Positions 25,343-32,619 of a stretch of DNA of 64,000 nt are shown here, in pieces. The notes below the pieces were generated by a model. It did not search any database. It was not told the DNA's origin and saw only the letters and a program-made list of their open reading frames with translations. Position numbers and translations under genes: made by a program. The stretch comes from Bin87 sp965203195 (GTDB lineage Bacteria > Chloroflexota > Dehalococcoidia > Lucifugimonadales > UBA3495). Each line of letters opens with the position of its first letter. Position 1 is the first letter of the stretch. The stretch spans positions 3,472,001-3,536,000 of the forward strand of contig OZ241860.1 of the NCBI GenBank assembly GCA_965203195.1, read 5' to 3'.

Positions 25343-26656
25343 CTAAAACAGCGGCTGCTGCGCGTCTCCCGCTCCTTCGGGCGCAAAGTCGCTGATGGCG
25401 TCGCACCAGTCCTCCAGCCGGTAAAAGGTGCGGTGGTTGAAGTTTCGCAGAAAGGGGTGATCCAGCCCGCCGTCGGCCGGGTCGGCGTACATCAACGCCG
25501 GGCGCGCCGGCTCCGCCGTGTGGGAAGCGTACATCAGCTCCGAGTACATTCCCGTAGATAGACGCCCGCCCATAGTGATGCGGTACGCCGCCACGCACTG
25601 CGCCTGTTCTACCATCGTCAAATCCCGGTGCCGCACCTGGTTTTCCATATCGTCCCAAACTTCCAGGGCTTCCTGCGGGTCCAGCGTCATCGGGTAAGTC
25701 GGCGGGCGATGTTCGCACAGCGTCCCGGCCGGATCCAGGGGCCAGCGGGCTTCGCCGGCGCAGATGACGATTTCCGATTGTCCGGCGGCCACGGCCGCCT
25801 GCGCCTTCTCAAACACCTGGGGCGTGCCTTCGTCCAGGGTCAGCGGGTCAAAAACGATGAACCGCCGGTGCAGCTCCCGGCGGATGCCGTCAATGGCCGC
25901 CCGCCGTTCCGGGTCATCCCGCACGGCGGTAATCGGGAAGCTGGCGTACACCAGCGGATACTGCCCCCGGCGGAAAATCAGGCGGTACAGCATTTCCGCC
26001 GGGTGTTTCACGCTAACCACATAGTGGGGAATGGCATACTGCGAGTATAAGTTGCGCGCCAGCAAGTCGGCCATGGCGATTTCGGCGGAACGCCATCCCA
26101 GAATCTCCCGCAGCCGCAGCTGAAAATTCGTATGCCGGGCGGCGTCGCGACGCCGCAGCGCCGCATGGATGTCCAGCATATCGTCCACCAGCGTGATGAT
26201 GCAGTCGGGACGCCACCGCCGGATGGTGGGCAGGTCAATCAGCGAAAACTGCCGTCCGCTGGTGTAGTAAGTAAGATGGGCGGCGATGATGGCATGGCGG
26301 GGCGTGGCGGCTTCCAATTCGTCGGCGATGTCCTGGCCGGCCTGCCGCCAGGCCGCCAGCTGGTAGGCGGGGCGAAAGGCGGCCAGCACGCCGGCCAGTT
26401 CGTGGCCCCGCGCCGCCAGGGCGCCCTCAATGCCGGCCACCAGCACCTCCTGCGGATCCGGCGGCGGGTTTGACGCCGATGCCAGGGCCGGGTCGGGCGC
26501 CGATGCCGGGGCTGTCGCTCCGGGCGCAATGGAACCGGCGTTATCCTCACCCGCCGGCGGGCCGCCGACCTCGCCGTGAGCCCGCAGCCGCCCCAACAGG
26601 TTGGCGACAGCAATATCCTTGTCCACGCCGGAGGCTCCGGCCAGCAAAACGCGCAT
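25343..26656 (-). CDS. P-loop kinase-like protein with C-terminal deoxyribosyltransferase-like region
   Basis: A 437-residue protein. The start RVLLAGASGVDKDIAV resembles a nucleotide-binding loop (GxSGxxK) of adenylate-kinase-like proteins, and LIDLPTIRRWRPDCIITLVDD fits the matching beta-alpha core. After about residue 225, YASFPITAVRDDPERRAAI and, near residue 375, LSTGMYSELMYA resemble nucleoside 2-deoxyribosyltransferases, whose catalytic Glu is in a G..E..YA context. A Pro/Ala-rich insert (about residues 35-70) separates the loop from the rest. The assignment rests on motif resemblance only. It could metabolise a nucleotide or make a signalling molecule. It lies beside cbiX but on its own. 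Confidence 0.55.
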   Translation of the reverse strand: MRVLLAGASGVDKDIAVANLLGRLRAHGEVGGPPAGEDNAGSIAPGATAPASAPDPALASASNPPPDPQEVLVAGIEGALAARGHELAGVLAAFRPAYQLAAWRQAGQDIADELEAATPRHAIIAAHLTYYTSGRQFSLIDLPTIRRWRPDCIITLVDDMLDIHAALRRRDAARHTNFQLRLREILGWRSAEIAMADLLARNLYSQYAIPHYVVSVKHPAEMLYRLIFRRGQYPLVYASFPITAVRDDPERRAAIDGIRRELHRRFIVFDPLTLDEGTPQVFEKAQAAVAAGQSEIVICAGEARWPLDPAGTLCEHRPPTYPMTLDPQEALEVWDDMENQVRHRDLTMVEQAQCVAAYRITMGGRLSTGMYSELMYASHTAEPARPALMYADPADGGLDHPFLRNFNHRTFYRLEDWCDAISDFAPEGAGDAQQPLF

Positions 26657-26757
26657 AACGCCAACGATGCCCCGTCAACAATAGCAACAGTCTGCCGTAC
26701 TACGACAATGACGGCAATGACGACAGTGACGGCAATGGCGGGCGGGCCGGCCGCCGG

Positions 26758-27672
26758 CTAACGGTCGTTCCGGGCGGCGGCGGCGCGCACCCGGTCGCGG
26801 GCTACCGCCACCAGCCGCTCGTCAACCCCCAGGGGCGGCGCAACCCACATCGGAAGATCCGGGTAGGCTTCCTGCAACCGCCCCATTGTGCCCAGCACAT
26901 TGCGTTGCAGAATCAGTCCCGGGAAAAACAGATAGGGCGCGCAGATGACGCTGCCCACGCCCCGTCCGCGCACCAGTTCGGCGGCGGCGTCCGTCATCGT
27001 GGGGTCGCCGTAGTGTGATTGCGCCACGGCCACCGCGTACCCGGCGCCCAGATCCCGCTCTACCCATTCGCCCAGTTCCCGCAGCCACCGGCAGTCGTCA
27101 TACTGCGTCTGCGTTCCCGCCTTGACCAGCAGGATGCCCACCGGCTTGCCGGCGGCGGCCGGCCGCCGGGCTTCCGCCGGCAGCGCGGCAATGCGCCGCC
27201 GCACCAGTTCGGCGATGCGTACATCCGCGCCCAGGCCGTCCGCCAGCCGCACTTCCACGCCCGGCGCGGCGGCGGCGATGTCGGCCAGCACTTCCTCCAT
27301 TTCCAAAGTGGCGTGCTTCCCGTTCCCCAGCAGATACGGGGCCACGATGACCCGGCGCAATCCCGATTCCGCCAGCATAGACACCGCTTCCGGGGGGTGC
27401 GGCGGCAGAAATTCCAGACAGGACACGATGACCTGCGCGGCGTCTCCGGCCAGGGAGGCCGCCAGACGGCGCCCGGCGTCCTGCAAACCCACCGGCGTAT
27501 TGGGGCAGCCCAGGCACCAGGAGGGGAACCGCGACCCGTCGGCCGACCAGGCGCAGGAGCATTCCTCCCGGCTGGCCCCGCGCTGGCTGCCGTGGCACAG
27601 CAGCACTACGCCCCAACCTCCGGCATCGCCGTCGGCGACGGCATCATTTTCGGCAGGCGCCGGCGTAAGCAT
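26758..27672 (-). CDS. cbiX: Sirohydrochlorin cobaltochelatase, two-domain CbiX
   Basis: A 304-residue tandem-domain chelatase that inserts cobalt into sirohydrochlorin in early cobalamin synthesis. Domain 1 carries LLCHGSQRG with the metal-ligand His, and GNGKHATLEMEEV with the second His; domain 2 (about residue 170 on) carries QSHYGDPTMTDAA. An insert between the first strand and helix has four Cys (CSCAWS...PSWCLGC), which could hold an iron-sulfur cluster. Single-domain CbiX is about 130 residues, so this is the long form. The start ATG overlaps the cbiC stop by one base, so the two are coupled. Confidence 0.92.
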   Translation of the reverse strand: MLTPAPAENDAVADGDAGGWGVVLLCHGSQRGASREECSCAWSADGSRFPSWCLGCPNTPVGLQDAGRRLAASLAGDAAQVIVSCLEFLPPHPPEAVSMLAESGLRRVIVAPYLLGNGKHATLEMEEVLADIAAAAPGVEVRLADGLGADVRIAELVRRRIAALPAEARRPAAAGKPVGILLVKAGTQTQYDDCRWLRELGEWVERDLGAGYAVAVAQSHYGDPTMTDAAAELVRGRGVGSVICAPYLFFPGLILQRNVLGTMGRLQEAYPDLPMWVAPPLGVDERLVAVARDRVRAAAARNDR

Positions 27673-28319
27673 CAGTCCTCCAGCAAATCCAGTAGCGCGT
27701 TGACCGTAGCCGCCGCCGCGGAGCTGCCGCCGCGACGGCCCAGGATAGTGATGTGCGGCGTCGACCGCGCCGCCAGTTCCGCTTTGGACTCGGGGCAGGC
27801 GACGAATCCCACCGGCATTCCGATGATCATTGCCGGCGCCGTCCGTCCGGCGTCCACCAGATCCAGCAGGGCCAGCAGGGCCGTGGGCGCGTTGCCGATG
27901 GCGACCACGGCGCCGTCCATTTGCGGGGCCAGTTCCCGGACGGCGGCTATGCTGCGGGTAGTGCCTTCCCGCTGCGCCCGTTCCGCCACTTCGGGGGCGT
28001 CGATGAGGCAGGCGGTGGACACGCCGCGCCGGGCCAGCGCCGCCCGCGCGATGCCCACCTGCACCATCCGCACGTCGGTCACTACCCGTTTTGTCGTCCG
28101 CAACGAGTCCAGGGCGCGCGCCACCGCCTCGGCGCTGAACCGCGTATCGTCCGCAATGGCGGGATCCCCTTCGGCGCGCACGATGCGTTGCAGCACATAG
28201 CGCTCGGCGTCGGGCAGCCGGGCGGCGGCGGCGTTGGCCCGCAGGCTTTCCGCAACCATCGCCAGGCTTTGCCGGTCAATTTCCGCCGGCAGCAGGGCGT
28301 ATTTCTCAACAAGCGTCAT
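27672..28319 (-). CDS. cbiC: Precorrin-8X methylmutase (cobalt-precorrin-8 methylmutase)
   Basis: A 215-residue enzyme moving a methyl group from C11 to C12 of the corrin ring to form hydrogenobyrinate or its cobalt form. Visible signatures are RIVRAEGDP near residue 45, DVRMVQVGI, a catalytic-region TACLID-type strand, NAPTALLALLDL and IGMPVGFVACPESKAEL. Start ATG 28319 (MTLVEKYALLP) fits family length; a longer frame overlapping leuS is rejected. cbiX follows with overlap. With cbiX it shows corrin synthesis or salvage genes; the rest of the pathway is outside the window. The gene is 64 bases downstream of leuS and may be read through from it. Confidence 0.94.
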   Translation of the reverse strand: MTLVEKYALLPAEIDRQSLAMVAESLRANAAAARLPDAERYVLQRIVRAEGDPAIADDTRFSAEAVARALDSLRTTKRVVTDVRMVQVGIARAALARRGVSTACLIDAPEVAERAQREGTTRSIAAVRELAPQMDGAVVAIGNAPTALLALLDLVDAGRTAPAMIIGMPVGFVACPESKAELAARSTPHITILGRRGGSSAAAATVNALLDLLED

Positions 28320-28383
28320 AGCGTCATATTCCCGGCGCCGGCGGCCGATTTCCGGCGCTCCGTCTTTTACTCCGTCTTTGCCT

Positions 28384-30891
28384 TTACCCGGCCACCACAT
28401 TCACCAGACGGCCGGGCACATAGACCACATTGCGCACCGGCTTGCCCTCAATGTGGGCCAGCACCCGCGGGCTGCCCAGCGCCGCCGCTTTGGCGTCGGC
28501 TTCGCTGATGTCCGCCGGCACGTTGAGGCGGTCGCGCAGCCGGCCGTTGACCTGCGCCACCAGCGTGATTTCCTCCTCGGCGGCCAGGGCGTCGTCCCAG
28601 GCCGGGAACGCCTGCTGGTGGATGCTGTACCCGTGCCCGGCGCGTTCCCAAAGTTCCTCGGCCAGATGCGGCGCCAGGGGGGCGAGCAGCAGCAGCATTG
28701 TGGACACGCATTCCCGCCAGGTGGCGGCGTCCACGGACCGGTCGTGGGCGCGGTCGTTCCAGACGCGGCTCAAGTGGTTCGCCAGTTCCATCAGGGCGGC
28801 GATGGCGGTATTGAACTTGAACTTGTCCAGGTCGTCGTGACACTTGCGGATGGTTTGATGCAGGATGCGCTTGGTGGCGCGTACGGCGTCCGCGTCGGCG
28901 GGATGGGCGTCCAGTTCGCCGGCGTCGTAGCCGGCCAGGCTCCAGACCCGGTTGAGCCAGCGCACCACGCCGTTGCTGCCCTCGTCGCTCCAGGGGCCGC
29001 CCTGGTCCCAGGGGCCGATGAACATCAGAAAGCAGCGCACGGCGTCGGCGCCCACCTGCCCCACCACATCGTCCGGGTTGACCACATTGCCGCGGCTTTT
29101 GCTCATCTTTTCGTGATCCTGCCCCAGGATGACGCCCTGGTTGAACAGCCGCAGAAAGGGTTCGTCGATCTGTAGCATCCCCAGATCCCGCAGGGATTTG
29201 ATAAAGAAGCGGCTGTACAGCAGATGCATCACGGCGTGTTCGGCGCCGCCGGTGTACTGGCGCACGGGCATCCATTCGGCGGCGGCCTGCGGCTCAAAGG
29301 GGCCGTCCTGATACCGGGGCGAGCAGTAGCGCAGCATATACCAGGACGAATCCATAAAGGTGTCCATCGTGTCGGTTTCCCGGCGTCCGGGGCCGCCGCA
29401 CCGGGGGCAGCTGGCGTTCACGAAGGCGTCGTTGATGGCCAGGGGCGATTCGCCGGTGGGGCGGAACTCGGCGTCCGCCGGCAGCAGCACGGGCAGCTCC
29501 GATTCCGGCGCCGGCTGCACGCCGCAGCGGTCGCAGTACACCATGGGAATCGGAGTTCCCCAGTAGCGCTGCCGGGAAATCAGCCAGTCGCGCAGCCGGT
29601 AGGTTACGGCGCGCCGTCCCCAGCCGCGGCGTTCCACATCGTCGGCGATGGCGGTTATGCCTTCGGCGTCGGTCATCCCGTCGTAGGCGCCGCTGTTGGT
29701 CATAAAGCCGGGGCCGACATAGGCGGCGGCCGGGGGGCGGCCGTCCCACTCGATGGGCGCAATCACCGTGCGGATGGGCAGGCGGTATTTGCGGGCGAAG
29801 TCAAAATCCCGCGCATCGTGGGCCGGCACGCCCATAACGGCGCCGGTTCCGTAGGTGGTCAGCACATAGTCGGCGATGTAGATGGGGACGCGTTCGTCGT
29901 TCAGCCGGTTGCGGGCGTAGGCGCCGGTGAATACGCCCGTTTTTTCCTGGTCGGTGGACAGGCGGTCGATTTCCGAGGCGGCGCGGGCCCGCTCAATGTA
30001 GGCGTTCACTGCGTCGCGGCGGCTATCGGAGGTCAGCTCCGGCACCAGGGGATGTTCCGGCGCCAGGGCCAGGAAGGTGACGCCAAAGATGGTGTCAATG
30101 CGCGTGGTAAAGGTGCGGATTTCCCGGGTGGCCAGGCCGTGTTCCGAAATGTCAAAGGTGATTTCCACGCCTTCGCTGCGCCCGATCCAGTTGCGCTGCA
30201 TGGTCAGGATTTTGTCCGGCCAGTCCGCCAGGCCGCTGAAGTCCAGCAGTTCGTCGGCGTAGTCGGTGATGCGGAAAAACCACTGCTCAAAGTCCCGCCG
30301 GGTGATGGGGGCTTCGCAGCGCTCGCAGACGCCGTTGAGCACCTGTTCGTTGGCCAGCACCGTCTGGCAGGAGGTGCACCACACCACGGGCGCTTTGGCG
30401 CGATAGGCCAGCCCCTTTTCGTACAGCTTGATAAAGAACCACTGGTTCCAGCGGTAGTATTCCGGCAGGCAACAGACCACTTCCCGTTCCCAGTCGTAGA
30501 TGGCGCCGATGGAACGCAGCTGCCGCCGCATATTGTCCACATTGGACATCGTCCATTCGTAGGGATGGATGCCCCGGGAGATGGCGGCGTTTTCGGCGGG
30601 CAGCCCGAAGGCGTCAAACCCGATGGGATGAAGCACATTGTAGCCCTGCATCCGGCGGAAGCGGGCGTGGGCGTCCGAGGGGGCCATGGCGTACCAGTGG
30701 CCGATGTGCAAGTCCCCTGACGGGTAGGGGTACATTGTCATCTCAAACCATTTGGGGCGCGGGTCATCGTCGCTGACCCGGTAAATCCCGTCGCGTTCCC
30801 ACCGCTCCTGCCACTTGCGGTCGATGGCCACGGCATCGTAGCGAACTTCGGTGTACTGACGCTGCTGGGGGGCGGTCTCTGTGGTCGTCAT
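28384..30891 (-). CDS. leuS: Leucyl-tRNA synthetase
   Basis: An 835-residue class I synthetase charging tRNA-Leu. The HIGH motif is PSGDLHIGHWYAM (about residue 45), the KMSKS motif is KMSKSRGNVV (about residue 595), and the CP1 editing domain has TRIDTIFGVTFLALAPEHP and TGAVMGVPAHDARDFDF with the editing Asp. Zinc-type Cys pairs occur in CTSC...CERC and CPRCGG. Length is normal. Start ATG 30891 has GAGGG nine bases upstream; a TTG nine bases earlier is less likely. The 170-base region before it on the minus strand has TATATT-like boxes (near 30990) but no certain -35 and no T-box leader was recognised. Confidence 0.97.
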   Translation of the reverse strand: MTTTETAPQQRQYTEVRYDAVAIDRKWQERWERDGIYRVSDDDPRPKWFEMTMYPYPSGDLHIGHWYAMAPSDAHARFRRMQGYNVLHPIGFDAFGLPAENAAISRGIHPYEWTMSNVDNMRRQLRSIGAIYDWEREVVCCLPEYYRWNQWFFIKLYEKGLAYRAKAPVVWCTSCQTVLANEQVLNGVCERCEAPITRRDFEQWFFRITDYADELLDFSGLADWPDKILTMQRNWIGRSEGVEITFDISEHGLATREIRTFTTRIDTIFGVTFLALAPEHPLVPELTSDSRRDAVNAYIERARAASEIDRLSTDQEKTGVFTGAYARNRLNDERVPIYIADYVLTTYGTGAVMGVPAHDARDFDFARKYRLPIRTVIAPIEWDGRPPAAAYVGPGFMTNSGAYDGMTDAEGITAIADDVERRGWGRRAVTYRLRDWLISRQRYWGTPIPMVYCDRCGVQPAPESELPVLLPADAEFRPTGESPLAINDAFVNASCPRCGGPGRRETDTMDTFMDSSWYMLRYCSPRYQDGPFEPQAAAEWMPVRQYTGGAEHAVMHLLYSRFFIKSLRDLGMLQIDEPFLRLFNQGVILGQDHEKMSKSRGNVVNPDDVVGQVGADAVRCFLMFIGPWDQGGPWSDEGSNGVVRWLNRVWSLAGYDAGELDAHPADADAVRATKRILHQTIRKCHDDLDKFKFNTAIAALMELANHLSRVWNDRAHDRSVDAATWRECVSTMLLLLAPLAPHLAEELWERAGHGYSIHQQAFPAWDDALAAEEEITLVAQVNGRLRDRLNVPADISEADAKAAALGSPRVLAHIEGKPVRNVVYVPGRLVNVVAG

Positions 30892-31061
30892 TGGATACAA
30901 CCCTCAAAGTCGGCTGGCTGGCTTGCCGGCGGGCGGGGCGGAGCGGGGCGATTGCGCCGGGGCGGCGGCGGCGGCGCATTGAATATAGCACAGGGTAGAG
31001 TATAGCGCCTGAAGCAAGGCCGGGACGCCGGGCGATCCGGGCGCCGGGCGGGCGGGGCAAT

Positions 31062-31090
31062 TTGTCAAATGCCGCCGCCGTTGCTATATT
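31062..31090 (+). promoter_or_regulatory. Sigma70-type promoter, block A
   Basis: TTGTCA (31062-31067), exactly 17 bases, TATATT (31085-31090), 51 bases before the ATG at 31141. The same promoter and leader recur at 31832-31860 nearly unchanged. The stop codon of the antisense gene falls at its 3' edge. Confidence 0.75.
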
Positions 31091-31734
31091 ACAATCACAG
31101 GATTTTGCCCCCAACCCGCCCGAGGAAGGATGGCGCGATTATGGCTGCCCCCGAATTGCAGAACACCACCCCCGTTGCCGGCGAAAGCGTGGAGCCGGCT
31201 GCCAACCCCGAAACGGCGCCGGCGGCGGCGCTGACGCCGGCCGCCGATGATGACAGCCGCTGGTTTGAGGATTTCGAGCGGGTGGAGAAGGTTTTCTACA
31301 TCATCGCGCCGTTTATGTTCGTTTCCGCGCTGGTGGCGTATGTGGGCCTCCACCTGGAAATCTATCCGGTATTCATCGTTGCCGTCGTCGTGCTCAGCGT
31401 GACGATGGTGGGAATGTCGGGTTTGATAATGCCTCTGGGCTGGGCGTTCCTCAAAGGATTCCGGCACTGGCGGCGTCAGCGGGCTGCCGATGGCGGTCGT
31501 GACAAACGCCAAGGATAATATCACGACGGCGATCAGCATCACGCCCATCAGCAGCAGGACCAACGAGATCAGCGCCACACGCATATAGCGGTATGGTCGC
31601 AGCGCGGTTGCATCTTTGGGGATAAGGCCCAGCGCAAACCAGCCTACGGCCACGATCCCGCCGGCCAGCACGAGGATATAAAACGGGTAAGCAAGGGGGC
31701 TGTCCGTCAAGTAGGGCAGCAGCATCGTCCACAT
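31084..31734 (-). CDS. Antisense-overlapping membrane protein, copy A
   Basis: A 216-residue frame. Its first 90 residues (starting MWTMLL) lie in DNA not used by the plus gene and contain two helices (about 12-34 and 47-75) separated by LIPKDATALRPYRYMR. The rest runs antisense across the whole plus-strand gene and stops in that gene's promoter. The first part matches copy B in order and motif (MWxMLL, P-K/R-D, RPY-RY-M/F-R, ending PPVPESF) although the DNA has diverged, which points to protein-level selection. TTGGAG is nine bases before ATG 31734. The antisense tail is rich in His/Arg as expected of a shadow frame, so only the N-terminal part is well supported. Confidence 0.5.
   Translation of the reverse strand: MWTMLLPYLTDSPLAYPFYILVLAGGIVAVGWFALGLIPKDATALRPYRYMRVALISLVLLLMGVMLIAVVILSLAFVTTAIGSPLTPPVPESFEERPAQRHYQTRHSHHRHAEHDDGNDEYRIDFQVEAHIRHQRGNEHKRRDDVENLLHPLEILKPAAVIIGGRRQRRRRRRFGVGSRLHAFAGNGGGVLQFGGSHNRAILPRAGWGQNPVIVI
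31141..31518 (+). CDS. Small two-helix membrane protein, copy A
   Basis: A 125-residue protein. An N-terminal Ala/Pro/Glu-rich stretch (MAAPELQNTTPVAGES...) of about 40 residues is followed by SRWFEDFERVEKVFYI, two hydrophobic helices (about residues 55-75 and 82-107) and a basic tail LKGFRHWRRQR. The paralogue at 31911 shares start, WFE-FERVEK, helix positions and GFRHWRR. GAGGAAGG lies 11 bases before ATG 31141. The entire gene is overlapped by an antisense frame on the minus strand. No known family was recognised; a cytoplasmic-tail membrane adaptor is possible. Confidence 0.75.
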   Translation: MAAPELQNTTPVAGESVEPAANPETAPAAALTPAADDDSRWFEDFERVEKVFYIIAPFMFVSALVAYVGLHLEIYPVFIVAVVVLSVTMVGMSGLIMPLGWAFLKGFRHWRRQRAADGGRDKRQG

Positions 31735-31831
31735 CAGTATCATCTCCAAATGGCGTTGCTATCATCCGCCGGTCGGGGCGCTAACCCCTTGCCACCAGCG
31801 CCAACCGGCCAGCGGCGGCAAGGGGGGCAGT

Positions 31832-31860
31832 TTGTCAAACGCCGCCGCCGTTGCTATATT
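31832..31860 (+). promoter_or_regulatory. Sigma70-type promoter, block B
   Basis: TTGTCA (31832-31837), 17 bases, TATATT (31855-31860), 51 bases before ATG 31911. The leader through the start codon differs from block A at only a few positions, marking a duplication. Confidence 0.75.
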
Positions 31861-32468
31861 ACAATCACCGGATTTTGCCCCCGACCCGCCCGAGGAAGGA
31901 TGGCGCGATTATGGCTGCCCCCGAATTGCAGAACACTACCCCCGTTGCCGGCGAAAGCGCGGAGCCGGCCGCCAACCCCGAAGCGGCGCCGGTGGCGCCG
32001 GCCGCCGGTGGTGACAGCCGCTGGTTCGAGGAATTCGAGCGGGTGGAGAAGGCATTCTACATCCTCGCGGCGGCTATGTTTTTCTCCGCTCTGGTGACCT
32101 ATGTGGGCCTTCGCCTGGAAAACAACCCGGTATTCATCGCCGGCGCCCTCATCCTCGGCGCGACGCTGGTGGGAATGGCGGGGCTGATGCTGCCCCTGGC
32201 CTGGGTTTTCCTGAAAGGATTCCGGCACTGGCGGCGCCGGCGGGCTGCTGGCTCGGACAAATGAGGCTACTTCGGCCCCCAGCACCAAAAATATCAGCAA
32301 CGCGGCCCCCAGAATTACCGCCATACGGAAATAACGGTAGTACGGCCGCGCTGCCTCATCCCTCGGCACTAGACGCAGCAATGCCCAGATTGCCATACAG
32401 ATGCCGGTAGCCAGGACAGGGCCGTCCAGCAAAGACGGGGAAATATTACCCAACAGCATTGACCACAT
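31854..32468 (-). CDS. Antisense-overlapping membrane protein, copy B
   Basis: A 204-residue frame homologous to the 31084-31734 frame in its first 85 residues: MWSMLLGN start, helices at about 17-34 and 47-70, LVPRDEAARPYYRYFRMA between them, then PPVPESF. After that it is antisense to the plus-strand gene and ends in its -10 region, exactly as in copy A. GAGAGAG lies six bases before ATG 32468. The first part is credible as a membrane protein; whether the tail is translated as part of it is unknown, but no earlier stop exists in the frame. Confidence 0.5.
   Translation of the reverse strand: MWSMLLGNISPSLLDGPVLATGICMAIWALLRLVPRDEAARPYYRYFRMAVILGAALLIFLVLGAEVASFVRASSPPAPPVPESFQENPGQGQHQPRHSHQRRAEDEGAGDEYRVVFQAKAHIGHQSGEKHSRREDVECLLHPLEFLEPAAVTTGGRRHRRRFGVGGRLRAFAGNGGSVLQFGGSHNRAILPRAGRGQNPVIVI
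31911..32264 (+). CDS. Small two-helix membrane protein, copy B
   Basis: A 117-residue paralogue of the 31141 gene: MAAPELQNTTPVAGES start, an acidic/Ala-Pro stretch, RWFEEFERVEKAFYI, two helices (about residues 50-70 and 77-102) and a basic end GFRHWRRRR. Conservation is strongest in the leader, the first 16 residues and the two cytoplasmic flanks; the helices vary. The direct repeat arrangement with its own promoter indicates tandem duplication and divergence. Like copy A it is fully overlapped by an antisense frame. Function unknown. It is 355 bases upstream of the restriction-methylase gene. Confidence 0.75.
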   Translation: MAAPELQNTTPVAGESAEPAANPEAAPVAPAAGGDSRWFEEFERVEKAFYILAAAMFFSALVTYVGLRLENNPVFIAGALILGATLVGMAGLMLPLAWVFLKGFRHWRRRRAAGSDK

Positions 32469-32619
32469 AGTTACTCTCTCCTTACTCGGTGGTATAGCGG
32501 CCCCACCAGCCGGGGGCGTCCGGGAATATATGGGGGTAGCGTACCACGCCGTAGGCGCAAAAATCTACTGCCCAATTAAGTCGGGCAAAGCCCCTCTCCA
32601 ACCCGGCGCCAACACCATA

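Noticed and set aside
30892..31061. T-box leader or riboswitch before leuS
   Set aside because: No T-box sequence, specifier hairpin or terminator/antiterminator pair could be recognised in the 170 bases.
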